Of a stretch of DNA of 64,000 bases, positions 22,495 to 38,900 are shown piece by piece. Position 1 is the stretch's first letter, and every line of letters begins with the position of its first letter. Position numbers and translations under genes: made by a program. Source of the DNA: Escarpia spicata (Eukaryota; Annelida; Polychaeta; Sabellida; Siboglinidae); contig OZ023210.1 in assembly GCA_963995525.1 (NCBI GenBank), positions 19,900,184 to 19,964,183 of the forward strand. The letters are read 5' to 3'. The notes beneath the pieces are model-generated. The model made no database searches. It had not been told where the DNA came from and saw nothing but the letters and a program-made list of their open reading frames with translations.

Positions 22495-25095
22495 TCACGT
22501 GTTGAGGTGGAGGTCGAGCATGTGTCGATAGTAGAGACGACGTGACGCCAATCCCATGCCGCATTTCGGACAAGTATATGTGTGTTTGAGCTTTTCGCGT
22601 TCTGTAATAGGGTCGATCACCTCACTCCATATGGTTTCCGTGCTTTTGAACTTCTGATGCGTCTGTCTCGAGGAGTCGCGTTCACCGGCCAGCCATCGGA
22701 CGCGTATACGGCGGCGGATGTCTTGTATCACAGGGATCGAACGAGACGTCTTACGAACCAGTGCGAATCGCAGTAAGCTTTCCACTGCCGTCAGTGTTTT
22801 CATACTTGCTATTGAGTCTACCTGTTGCGGGGCATCGCCCTCGCCGTTGTCGCCGTCCATGTCGTTCTTGAATCCGGTTGCGCGTGCCAGTGTCGGTTGT
22901 ACGATTCGAACTATTGAGCGTTCCCGTTCCGGGGCAATGGGCTCGTTGTTGTCGTCGTCCTCGTCTGTGTTGATTCGCGTTGAGCGGTCCTCAGGTGTCG
23001 GGCGAAATAATTGAAGTTTTGATCGTGCCCTAGCAATGGACTGGTCGTTGTACGTCGTGATTCGTGCTGGATGTTCCTGTGTTGACTGTTGCATTCGTTT
23101 TGAGCGTTCCGGTGCGTGCGTTGTGATACGAACTGTTGAGCGTTTCCGCATCGGGAAAACTGAACGGTAGTCATCGTCGTCGGTGGGTTCGTATTCTCCT
23201 CCCACGTCTTCCCAATCGTTCGTTGTCGTTTCGAGGTTGGACGTCGACTCCGAGGGGACGACGTCGTCCGTGGGGGAGGCGCTATTCGGCAACCCGTCGA
23301 GGACGTCCGCAACCAGATGCCGCTCATCCACACCCATGCTGCGACTCCGACAAGCCGCCGGCTTGGGGCCCGACGAGAGCGAACTGTCGCGCACGTTGTC
23401 TAAGACAACCACAGCGCTTTTTCCCTTGCCCATACTCACAGTCGACGCGTACTTGTCGTCGGCGCCGAGGCCGGCGTCAGGTGTTGACAGTTGGTTGCTA
23501 TGGGAAACGTCGCTTTCCGCGGAGTCCTGCACTTCCGTAGTCGCGCGACCGAGACACGGACCTTCTGTGCAGTTTGGGTGGAACAGCACGCGCATTTGAC
23601 TCGACGTCTGCAACGGGTGACCGCATCCGATGCAAACCGGGCCTAGCTGACTGGGTGGCGAGGGAAGCGTATTGACGGGCAGGCCACAAAGAGAACAAGT
23701 CGCGTTGTCAGGCAGTGCGGGCGATGTGTCGGCACCGCTCAAGTCACTGGCACTGTCCGTACGCTCCGGCAGTGACATGGACGGCTGAGACCATTCGTTG
23801 CGTGTGTCGGGCAGCATGTTCGTATCACTTTGATGCTCGGATTTATATCCCTCGGGTGGACATTTTTGTCTCTGATTCGAACTGCAGTAATCCCAGTACC
23901 CTTGACGGGAATCCTTGATTTTCACGTTCATCCAGGGGGCGCGATGTATCCAGCAGGCCGTCACGTTACACGCGTGGCACGTCTTTGTGATGTTTGAACT
24001 AGAGTTCCAGTTGAGAAAATACCGAATCATCTTGTGATAACCGCACACCCCGTGCCTGCTGCAGGGACGGACTGAGGGCGAGACCGAGCGATTGGTCTTG
24101 CTCGCGGCCCGATTACGACGTCCAGCCGGCACTGACCGTGATCTCAACGACTGTACGGGCTGCCGATAGCACGCCAACTGCGGTTGTAGCATCGCTCGAG
24201 TACAGTTGGCTTGGTGCGAATTGCAGCATACGTGTTGTCCGTGATGCATGCAATGGCGGCTGCACGGGGTGTAACTGCGGTAGCCAAAATCACCAGACTT
24301 CTCGCGTGCATTGGTCCGTTTGCGAACCTGCTTCTTCTTGAAGCAGCATCGTTCTAGCTGGAACTCGTATGGCGCTTGTTTTGACGGCGTGCGCTGTGTA
24401 TTGCGTGGCTTTGGTTGACGTGCTCTGTAGCCCACAGACGAGTGATTGCACGTGTTCCCCGCCGAAGAATGGTTGCATACGTTTGTTGATGAGTTCATCT
24501 TAGCGTGCTTCGGTGTCGACACCGTCTGCCCCGATGCCCCCGTTGTCGCCGTTTGATCTCGCCGCCTCCCGTGCGATTTCCGATGATACTTCTGCAATGC
24601 AGGTGTCTGCCTTCCAAAACTGTTGCATATTAACTTCGAACACGTTTCCAATCTGGAATTCGTTGACGTCATCGATCTAGAACTGGTGCGCTTCCTAGAC
24701 TGCATCCATCGCAGGAATTTCTTCCACATTTTTACTTTCCTCGAAGGAAGCCGCAGATTAGCCGAATTAATCCGCTTACGTGTCCTTAACTTAAAATGGT
24801 TAAAAGGTGTACTTGGTTCTGTCCAATAACATTCGTGTCCTTTAGTTGATGCAGATTCCCTCTGGCCAGATGCTGGTTCTGTTAACTGAGACGAGGCTCC
24901 GTCGCCTAATTTGGCTGTTCGTGTGGCGTTCTTTCTTCGTACAAGCTGTACGATTCCAGACAGCTCATCTGTCGGTGACGTCATCGCTTGTAAGTATTTG
25001 TGGTCACTGTGGCCCGTTGACTCTTGACCGCCGTACGGCAAAGGCGTGTCGTTGCTCTCTCTGTTTGACAACGAAAACGACGACGACGTCTGCGG

Positions 25096-25144
<49 letters not shown>

Positions 25145-25539
25145 TTATCTAACCTGGCGTTTTCTGTTGGAGAAGAATTATTGAACGATTCTTGTCTGTC
25201 CGCCTTTGACCAACGTCGTTTCTGCGTGCGTCTCGGGCCTGGGTTGACGCTGTCGATCGCGTGGTTGCTGACCGCGAATACGTACTGCGAGGCGTTCCTC
25301 GACAACGGTTCCATGTCGAGCCTCTCCCCGGCTTCTACCACTGCCACCGCCTCGAACTCGTTGAGCGGACTTATCTCGCCGACGTAGATGAAGTGGAGCA
25401 CTATCTGCCAGATATAGCCGGAGATGGTGTCTACGTAGACGGCGTACGGCGCCTGCTGGTCCTGCAACTGCTTCCTCAGCTTCGGACTCGCTGACGCAAG
25501 AACGCAGCTGTCGGGGCAATCACAGCGCATCATCATCAA
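22495..25539 (-). CDS. BTB/POZ and C2H2 zinc-finger protein, large last exon
   Basis: Likely nuclear regulator; BTB domains dimerise and C2H2 fingers bind DNA. The open frame is 1014 codons. Residues ~12-90 are the second half of a BTB domain: CVLASASPKLRKQL, then WQIVLHFIYVGEI and AGERLDMEPLSR. The first half of BTB is missing, and an AG acceptor (CCCCGACAG) lies just before the codon for Cys12. The true exon therefore probably begins at 25507, and the four leading Met codons are intronic. A Ser-Pro run (~133-148) is coded by a hexanucleotide repeat. Paired CxxC motifs occur near residues 610-640 (CSLCGLPV, CIGCGHPL). One C2H2 finger (CPKCGMGLASRRLYYRHMLD, C-x2-C-x12-H-x4-H) ends the protein. 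Upstream exons were not found. The long middle part is low-complexity and basic. Confidence 0.85.
25092..25142. repeat. Hexanucleotide repeat (GGCGAC)n inside the BTB gene
   Basis: About seven to eight GGCGAC units. On the coding (minus) strand they give alternating Ser-Pro. Length changes in this tract would alter the linker without a frameshift. Confidence 0.9.
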
Positions 25540-25930
25540 TTAATAACACAAACCAGTAATACTGTATAATGTATAATAACATCATGAACAAATAACACAT
25601 ACCAGAAAAGGGTAATCTCAGAACGTCGATGTCCGATATTCAAGTAAAAGCCCAATCTCCCTAACTTTTTTTGTTAAAATTACCAGTAATAGTAACTAGT
25701 ATAAAACCACAGCTGATAACCCTACCCACTCAATCTGACTAATTAAGACATAAAACACATTAAAGTGTAAGCCGAGCCAGCTATGCAGTTCGTAAGACAT
25801 AAGAAATGTCTTCGGGTAACCTTTGACCTGTGACGTATTGGCGGGATCAAAGCGCATCAGATCCGATCATAAATAGCTATGGCCGACACGGAATTTAATT
25901 AAACCAGCGTCGAATCTGGGAGTTTTCACA

Positions 25931-26144
25931 GTGATATCTCAAACGACATTGATAGCGGTGGTGATAGCGATGTATTTGATTCGGACATCTAGTGGACAGG
26001 CGGGCGTCGTAGTAGACGCTTATCAGTTTGAACCAACTGTCACCGACTCCGAGAGCGAAGCCGATGAGGACAGCCAGGACGGTGGCCCTGGTGCTGGGCC
26101 TGGGGTGCCAGTTATTCCCAAACAACTAGGAAACACTGACTATG
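25931..26144 (+). pseudogene. P2X7-like domain, first exon, apparently frameshifted
   Basis: The frame from 25931 reads ... DAYQFEPTVTDSESEADED ... QLGNTDY. Homologous P2X7-like proteins have an acidic N-terminus, a YxFEP word and GNTDW just before a Cys-rich module. The acidic part (SDISNDIDSGGDSDVFDSDI, 25930-25989) is in a different frame, and that frame is the one that joins exon 2 in phase across the GT donor at 26145. A 1-nt change near 25990 and an extra TA before the donor would explain both. The extra TA splits the Trp codon TG|G. These are inferred indels; an assembly error is also possible. Confidence 0.55.
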
Positions 26145-26933
26145 GTATAATATCAATTATTTAATTAGCTTAATGTAAATTTCCGACGTTAGTTATTGTC
26201 AGAACTCCTTTCGTCGCCTAATTCAATGCATGGCAACGTATATAGTAGGGCCAAGCCCTAGGCTAGGCCTAGTACTAGTAGTAGTGGTGGTACACAATTT
26301 CGCCGTACTCAATATCAAATCGTTTTAGCCAAACAACTGGACAAACTCTTCCATGATAAGATATTCATATTCTAAATCTCTACCATATTTAATAAAATTT
26401 ATGCAAAAACGTTGTTTGAAACGTTGTTTTGAATGAAGTACGTAAAATGGTAAAACTGCGAATCTGCGTTACCGTGAAGACACGCTAGCGCCATTAGACG
26501 CGCTATTTGCGGTAATAATATATGCTTTTTTATTACTTTTGTTTGTTTACATGTCTGCACTATTCTTAACCATCAGAACAATTGTGCATACAGCATTATT
26601 GGACAGGCCCAACCAGTAATATCAAGAAATAAATACAGTTGTATTGCCAAATGTTGTCACTTATTTAATTGACACTGCGATATTTGTTTATATAATTTAA
26701 ATGGAACGCCGGTTTTTAATGAGGGGTGTTGCAGTAGTATCAACCTGCCTTCTCCCACGTACTGGGAATCAACCTGCCAGTTGTGTTTGGCCAACTACCC
26801 AGCTCCCACCTGCTTGGGGGGACCAACCTACCACCTACCACATGTTTTTGGGTCCAACATCCCACTTCCTTCCTCCCCGTCTTTTATTGCAAAGCTCACA
26901 TAGTCAACTGGACTGAAATAAGTATTTTTACAG

Positions 26934-27156
26934 GTGTCAGTGTGGCCAGTGCCAACCACTGGACACAGACGAGGAATGCTTGCGCTGCCGCGAAATTGAG
27001 CCTGTGCTGAGCAAGATAGAGGAGTCTGCAGTGGAAGTGCTGTGCATCACTCAGTGTGAAGGATTCCACCCTGTAGTCTTGGACGTCAATGTCCTACATA
27101 CTGCATACTTCAACTACAGACAACAGTATCTGGCCACTGAATCATGCCAACAATGA
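26934..27156 (+). CDS. P2X7-like Cys-rich domain, second exon
   Basis: Follows a TATTTTTACAG acceptor. It reads CQCGQCQPLDTDEECLRCRE, then CITQCEGFHPVVLD, TAYFNYRQQYL, and stops at TGA 27154-27156. The words match the intracellular zinc-binding module of the P2X7 receptor (C-x-C-G-x-C, E-C-x-C-C-R-E, C-I-T, F-x-x-V, Y-R-Q-Q-Y). This module exists in many invertebrates as a stand-alone protein without the channel part, and no transmembrane channel exon is seen here. A strong GTGAGT donor-like word starts right after the TGA. Homologues usually run further, so this copy may be truncated. Confidence 0.7.
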
Positions 27157-28043
27157 GTGAGTAATATATGTATTTCTTTAAACATGTGGTGAAATGACCA
27201 TGTTACATTAATATGCAGGGCGTTTCGAAGACTAGAAAACGCCTAATATGTTATGGCACAGGTAATGCGTTTTTAATAACAGGTCAACAATGAAGAGACT
27301 AAAAGTGGTTGCATTCGAGTTTTATATACAAACTTTATTCATCATGTACAATCATGTACATCAGGAATATACCGGTATACAAGCAGGCATTCATTCAACA
27401 TCATGGACAAAAATTGCAAAAAATCAGTAAGATGTGCACAAACTTCTGGATCCATAGCCACTGGTTCCTGGCCAACAGCGAACTGGATACAGGGATTGGC
27501 TGTGATGATAAATATGTCCAGCGGTTTCCATAATAAACTTTCCCATGTTTTTTCATTTTGTTTCAAGATGTTAGTTTTTAGTAATATATTTGACAAACTT
27601 CTTTACAACGATGCCACTTTACCATAAAATAGCAAAACAAAATCGATGCTAAAATATAGGCATATCCTTCATTGTTATTTACATATATTAAAGTAACATA
27701 TGCACTATTTACCAATACCAATATTTACATTACTTGCCTTTTTATAAAGATTTTGACAGAAAAACAAATAGGTTAAACATAGGTTAAACATGTAAGAAAC
27801 AACTGCACGGCAGCATTATACCTAGTGACAAGTGACATGTAAGTCACTGCCTGTTTAACACTAATACTGAACTAATACTAAACTACAACAGAGGAATCAG
27901 AAAAAAATATAAATTATACTTACGCATGAAACAGCATGAAACAATTGCATGAGAACACCACACACAGTGACCAGTTATGTATCAGGTTTACGCCTAATCC
28001 AATACGTGTAAAATTATAAGAACCCATCTCCCCGCAAATGGAG
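27157..28043. other. Intergenic or intronic, no gene recognised
   Basis: A minus-strand frame at 27350-27590 (DIFIITANPCIQFAVGQEPV) is followed by ATGAATAAAG, a polyadenylation-like word. I cannot place it in a family. Confidence 0.3.
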
Positions 28044-28240
28044 TTACATGTTACTAGTACCTACAATAGGAGAATATATATGGTAGCTACCAAACTGTTG
28101 TCGCGCAGCAGCTCTGTCGACATCCTTCATCGCTGTAGACAATGGTTGCGGCACTTGACGACATCGTGACGTATCTGCAAGGACTGCCTTGTTCTCCTCA
28201 GTGCGACTGAGTACAGCAGAAATCAACTTGTGTCCATACT
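28044..28240 (-). CDS. Possible terminal exon, unknown protein
   Basis: A clean acceptor, TTTATTTTTATTTTGCAG, precedes a 65-residue frame (YGHKLISAVLSRTEENKAVL ... DRAAARQQFGSYH) that stops at 28044. Codon use looks coding, and Arg/Ala-rich charge suggests a soluble or nucleic-acid-associated protein. No family was recognised and no partner exon is certain, so treat it as a candidate only. Confidence 0.3.
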
Positions 28241-28339
28241 CTGCAAAATAAAAATAAATCTTAGCTACAATTTAACAAATCTGCATCTCGATCAAAAACA
28301 AGCAAAAATGGTTGATGAAAAAGTGATGCACGTGGTGAG

Positions 28340-28495
28340 CGGTGGTCGAGCGGTGGTCGAGCGGTTAGAATGCCAGACTGTCGATCGAAAGACCGCCGTA
28401 TGGAAACTTGGGCAATTACGTTCACCTCACATTGCCTGTGTCTTTCAGAAGAGACACATTAAGTCGTAGGCTCATATTTTTGAAATGCAACAACA
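28340..28495 (+). mobile_element. tRNA-derived SINE with A-box head
   Basis: GGTGGTCGAGCGGTTAGAAT is a tRNA (Leu/Ser-type) 5' half with the A box. It is preceded by a 13-bp partial duplication of itself. TTGGGCAA, CCTCACATTGCC and a GTCTTTCAGAAGAGACACAT tail follow, all typical SINE body words. It shares TTGGGCAA...ACATT with the SINE at 13130. Confidence 0.65.
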
Positions 28496-29072
28496 ATATT
28501 CCCAATGATTACAACAAATGACCAATGGCAAGTATGAACTACAAACTAACAAATATACGAAAGATACAAACAATAAATTGTGACCCACACCAGACAAGTC
28601 CACTGAACAGATTTAGTTAGGTAAATATCACACAAGCCACTGAAAATCCACTTAAAAATTATGTTTATACTGATGGACATTTTAGAAGTCCTATGTTTAA
28701 ATACTGGACTACCAAATAGTGTACTTGAATATGTGTCTGTATCGTATTGTATTTTATGTTATTTATTATTATTATTATTTTACTTGTATTTTATGTATTC
28801 ATATGGACTTTTGTCTGAAATAAGTATTATTGCTATTATTATGTTATTATTATCAGCAAGTCAAAAACGTTACTAGGCATTCTGGCAGCTGGGGCCTAAG
28901 CCCAGGTACCGATGCTTAACGCAGATCCGCTTACCCTGTGCGCTGACAGTTTCACCGGGGCAACGCTTCGTTTTACGGAAACTCGCCTCTTCTTCGGCAT
29001 CGGTTCGTCATAGCTTGAAACGACAGTTGCCGTTCGACCTGAACATGTCGCAACTCTCCTGGAAGTGCTGGC
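28496..29072. other. Intergenic, no gene recognised
   Basis: Ends in a GC-richer stretch (28880-29072) just before the hAT-like block. No homology is visible there and no counterpart lies beside the second hAT-like block. Confidence 0.35.
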
Positions 29073-29804
29073 ATGGACGAATGGCACCGCATCATTATTC
29101 AATACACTGTATTTGACATAGCCATCGAGTCGGTCGTCAGCACCGTACCTGAGTTGGGAATCTGGAAGTCCAATCTACTGGGACTCTTACGATTCTTCCG
29201 GACGCCGAGACGGATGAAGATGTTATCAGCGCAGGCCGGGAATGTAAAACTGTTTCCCCGGCACCACGATGTCAGGTTTGCCCAGCACGAACTGCAGCTG
29301 GTGGATGCTGTGCTGAATAACCTACCAGCCTGCATTACGCTGTGGGAACAGATGCAGGCGCCAGAAAGTACCAGCGACAGAAAGGAGAAGGCTGAAGCCA
29401 AAAGGTTCCTGAGAATCTGGAACCACCAACAAACGTTGATCACCGCACTGATGGGCGACATCCTGGAGATATTTGAAACACTCCAGAAGAAGTTGCAAAG
29501 GAGTGATTTGTTCATCAGCGATATTTTCACTGTGACTGATGCGGTAACCAAGAAGTTGAACCTAATGAGGGATGGACCATTCCCGGGAAGAAGGGAGGAG
29601 AAAGTGAGTTCTCCAACCGATAACACAAAAGAGGACCTAACACAACGAAAGTGTAATCACCAGTTCGTTTGTACAAACCGCCGCGATGGACGAGCAGTCA
29701 GGTTGGAGGTCGTGCAAGCATTACACGAATACCTGTCTGAACGCACCCGGAGCAGGAGAACGTCATCAGTTAGTGATGTCACGAAGTCTGAGATCATGCG
29801 TTGA
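29073..29804 (+). CDS. hAT-like (ZNF862/C17orf113-type) protein fragment, copy 1
   Basis: The 243-codon frame contains LLGLLRFFRTPRRMKML, then HDVRFAQHELQLVDAVLNNL, AEAKRFLRIWNHQQTLITAL, MGDILEIFETLQKKLQRSD and DGPFPG. This follows the order of the middle part of hAT-derived proteins such as ZNF862 and KIAA1586 (a 'VRW ... LxxxL ... fl.fl.Dil..ls.lsk.LQ...' helical region). The DDE catalytic part and C-terminal dimerisation domain are not seen. The start codon is uncertain because similarity begins at ~29114. The block is repeated at 43343. Either a decayed hAT transposase or a fragment of a domesticated relative. Confidence 0.6.
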   Translation: MDEWHRIIIQYTVFDIAIESVVSTVPELGIWKSNLLGLLRFFRTPRRMKMLSAQAGNVKLFPRHHDVRFAQHELQLVDAVLNNLPACITLWEQMQAPESTSDRKEKAEAKRFLRIWNHQQTLITALMGDILEIFETLQKKLQRSDLFISDIFTVTDAVTKKLNLMRDGPFPGRREEKVSSPTDNTKEDLTQRKCNHQFVCTNRRDGRAVRLEVVQALHEYLSERTRSRRTSSVSDVTKSEIMR

Positions 29805-30581
29805 GTATGGTGTGCGCATCGTCAGGCGCCTTTTCCCAGATGAGGCGTCTGACTTTACGGGCGGGGCAGCCGAGCAGTGAGAAAACATGATGAATGTGCC
29901 ATTCCTGCCTGATGGCTGTGAGCTCGGTTGTAAGTTGATTGTCAGACTGCGCCAACTTCTGCCAGTCACAACAGGTTCAGTTCAGAAGTTATTGGCATAT
30001 CTGGCTTGCATGAGTCCACACTATATGCATACCGAAAAGATCGTGAGCCACCACAACCTCGTGGTCGATAATCACCGCACCAGTATGAATAGGGACACGA
30101 GAAACGCACGACATATGGCGGTGTAGTGAATACTGTGGGCACCGCCTACTATGACCCTCGACCCGCTGTCGTCAAATTATTGGGCTCCATACTGGGACAT
30201 CTACGGACAGCATGAATTAATTAGGAAATTGACCCGCGAAACGGGACTCGTTTAGTCAAATTGAGACAACTGTCAAACGTCCTGACTTGCAGGATACGTC
30301 TCATGTTTCTATGACTACTGCATGTATTGGTTGTAAATTTGTAATAAAACATGTTTCTAGGATATATGTGTAACATTTATTTTCTTATCAAGACGCTGTC
30401 GTCACTCGTCACTGTAGGCCCCAGAACTATGTGGATACAAATATATTAACACATTATATTAAGCTTTCATACATACCTAACGGTTATGAACATAATCATT
30501 AATGTATGCGTAAACTGCCCTTTTTACCCATTAGAAGAGCCCTTTTAAGACATTGCCCCCCAGTGAAAATTCAATAAAAAA
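29114..30581 (+). mobile_element. hAT-like repeat block, copy 1
   Basis: About 1.47 kb shared in the same orientation with 43343-44747. Both hold the coding part, an intervening stretch, AATAAAAC words (~30341 here) and a right border at ATTCAATAAAAA. This copy keeps ~80 bp near 29780-29860 that is missing from copy 2. Because the shared tract extends far past the ORF, the unit that moved or duplicated includes the 3' UTR. Terminal inverted repeats were not found. Confidence 0.75.
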
Positions 30582-30582
30582 C

Positions 30583-30720
30583 GCCATGCATTTCCGTCTT
30601 CAGCTCATCCGTCTCTAGACCCACATCTTCCTTTAAGCAATCGATGTAAGTTGCTGCTGGCCTTCCTGCCTTGGTTCTTCCATGTGTCGGTTGCCACAAG
30701 ATGGTCTTAGATGCCATTTC
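30583..30720 (-). mobile_element. LINE ORF2 C-terminal scrap
   Basis: The minus frame reads ILWQPTHGRTKAGRPAATYI followed by DCLKEDVGLETDELKTEM. The W-x-P-x-H-G ... G-R-P-x-x-T-Y-I-D ... L-K-E-D-x-G-L words are typical of the ORF2 tail of RTE-type and similar LINEs. It begins 2 bp after the hAT-like block ends. Confidence 0.7.
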
Positions 30721-35701
<4,981 letters not shown>

Positions 35702-35940
35702 GATCTGCGTTTGGTAAGGAGCTGGTGGCCGTGTCTGAGATCACGTTCTGGTAAGGAACTGGTGGCCGTGTCTGAGATCATGTTCTGGTAAGGAATTGGT
35801 GGCCGTGTCTGAGACCATGTACTGGTAAGGAACCGGTAACCGTGTCTGAGACCATGTTCTGGTAAGGAACCAGTAGCCTTGTCTGAGATCATGTTCTGGT
35901 AAGGAACTGGTGGCCGTGTCTGAGATCATGTTCTGGTAAA
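35702..35940. repeat. 37-bp minisatellite, about 6.4 units
   Basis: Units start at 35702, 35739, 35776, 35813, 35850, 35887 and 35924 (partial). Core words are GGTAAGGAACTGGTGGCCGT and GTCTGAGATCATGTTCT, with 10-20% divergence between units. As 37 is not a multiple of 3, the minus-strand ORFs across it rotate frame and are not genes. Confidence 0.95.
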
Positions 35941-38900
35941 TTGTAGAACCATTTTGCAATTGCCATCGATTACTTGCTGTTCAGCAAAATGTCCGTGTCA
36001 TTTGTTATGTAATGGTAAAAACTGGCAATTCGTAAGTTGCCATGATTCGATCTAACAATAGCAACAACATAATTATCATATAACTTTCGAGGGTTGTGTT
36101 AAATACATTTACTAAAACGACAGCTGCAAATCATTAAAGCGATCCGTAAAGTCTATAATAATAATTATGAATTGATATATTTGTAAGGATACACGACGAC
36201 TTATATTTTTTGTGTTTAGTGGGCTATGGCATAATTTACTTTCAATATAGTATCTCTAATTTAAACACAACAATATTGAATCCTTACCCTATGGCGGTAA
36301 CTGTTTGAAAAGTCACGCCAGCTTTTTTATGTATGAGTATTTCAGCAAAGCATTCATCACGACTATGTTGTTGTTGTATCACACAATTTTGACGATATGT
36401 AATGAACTGAATCATCGGACGTTAAGAACGCCTCATACTGAATGTACGAACTCATAATACGTTATTGGAGAGGATCGCATCAAGCCATGTTTAGTTGTAA
36501 CATCGCCACTCATTTTGGGCAAGGAACAAAAAAGGTTACCAGATATCACTTAGGGCATCATTGTGAACAAACTCTGAGATGAGCGAGGTCATTTTTGGAT
36601 CAGGCCGTTTTAGTTGCAGAAATGGTGGCAAACTCGTATGCTTCGCACTCGAAATGTGTGAATCAACAGATGCTGTCTTTTGTGCATAATGGCTTGCACC
36701 TAAAAGTCGACACTGTAAACAAGATTGTCTGTTCTCTGAATTGCCTTCCAAGTGGTGTTGCTATATGAACCCCATCGCTGGCAGTGAGTGTGAAGAGGTT
36801 GGATCCGACCTCGTTGTCCTGCTCTTCCATATTGATGTTTGCTAGTTATTATGTGGGCATCACATGTTCGAACTAATACAATATATGGTTGATACTACCG
36901 AAAATGTCCCCAGTAGTAAAAAAGGTGTCTTTGGTCCAACAAAACACTGGAATGGCTTTCATAGCAATTTAACTAGCCTGTTCACATAGAGCTCGGTGTG
37001 CTCTTTCTTGACAGAGTTGATGTTCCTTTGTGGTGTAATAATAAATAAGACTTTTTGTGTCAGAAAGATGCTAAACTGCCTGTTTCGGTATGTCCACAGC
37101 ACGGGGGGATTACAAATTATCCTATTTTATTAACTTATTTTATTGTAGGTATACATACCCACTGATTTATGATGTTCTTTCGAGATATAAACACATTTCT
37201 TTAATTTTACAGGATTAAAACAAATGTCCACAGAAATCACGTGTTTTACATTATCCGAAGATATGCTCAACAAAGCACTAAAACTGGCTAGAAACTGCTT
37301 CTCCTTAATTCAAACATATAAGACTATCACCCAACGATAAAAACATAACGTTAAATCAACTTCCCTGGTCGTCACAAAACATCTAAACTGCAGGAAAGCA
37401 CCGTCTTCGTTAAGAATGTGTTCTACGTTATCCAGTTTTCTCAGTTATGAACGTTCTCAGATTTATGATTTGATGTAGTATAGGTAGACCAATTACGTCG
37501 TTTGTTAAACAAGGGAACTGTTGGCCGTGCACACCTAGTGTGGACTCAGAGGGTTCGAAAATACCAAATGGCCGTGTTCTACGTTATCCGTGTTCTAAGT
37601 TATCGCATGGGAAACGCGTGTCGCTATCCTTCCGAAGGCGCCAGATTTACACGTCATTCTGTTAGTGGATGGAACTCTCAGCTTGTACATACAAAACGAA
37701 GGCTTTATTTATATATATATGTCTGACAAACACACATGATACTGAACACGTCTGAGATCATTCATGTTCACATTGATAAATTACTAATGTATTCCTACTT
37801 ATAACGAATACTTTTGGTGCTTAAATTGAAGTGAAAGCTAGCAGAAACAGTGCGCTACTTGCCAAAAGTTGCCTGCCCCTCCGAGAGCAAAGGATCAATA
37901 TCGTAACATGTAATCGATAACGTAGAACACAAATGGATAACGTAGAACAAATGTCGGTACTACTTTTCTCTGTATGTATTGATACTGTGATTAGATAATC
38001 TCTCTTGAGTGTTTTTCTGTAGCTTTTTGTCGTCTTTTATTGTCACCTACAATGATAGAGATAATTAATCATACATATGCTTTTTAGAATAATATTTGTG
38101 TTTCTTGTTATGATATGTTCTCGGGTATTAGTGTGGATAGGTAGGTGAGATATTTGCAAAAAGTGCCGTGAAATTTAATACAAACTCACGTGCGCTAGAG
38201 GAAACGTAGTGAAAAACATTATGCGCAATACTTGGCCAAATAGAGGGTTGGAGTGGTACAGTAATACGCCAAAACAGCCCTGTTGATCAAGGAAGCTAGA
38301 AAACAGAAAAATAAGGGAAAGGAAAGCATGTGAAATGAGCGAAAGAGAATGTTACAATGTTCAAGCAGAAGGCATTCATATATCTCCCAGAAAGAGTTCA
38401 AATCCATAGCTAGAACTTCGCAGTTCTCATGGACGTGTTGACGTAAGCTGATTGTATCGCGCAGCTATACTGTTTCTATCAATTACGTGTGCTACCTCTT
38501 CAAAAACTTAGGAATGCCTATTATCCAAAGACGCAGTTAAGCGTACAGATGGAGAGATGACACACAAAACATTACAGTAACGCTGTCCGATCAGGTGGCT
38601 CACGATGTTTCAACTCTCATCTCATTCACTTAGACCATCGTTGAATGACTCAAGACAAACTTACCCAAAATCCAGCAGACACACCTGCATCTCAAACAAT
38701 AAGTCAGAATAATTAAATCACAATTTTCAACATGGCGTAATGACACAAAGTCACGTTCAACAAAATTGTGTTGGCCTCGTGGCATTACTGCGAATGTGGC
38801 TATATAAAACCGCCAACGCGATGGGATGTGAGGAGCTAGAAAACGCACCTGGTAATGGGGTCAGCACACTGTTGGTTTTCCCATAGGCGATCATGTTAAC

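Noticed and set aside
25046..25387. Asp/Gly-rich plus-strand ORF opposite the BTB gene
   Set aside because: It is the reverse of the Ser-Pro hexanucleotide repeat and BTB coding region.
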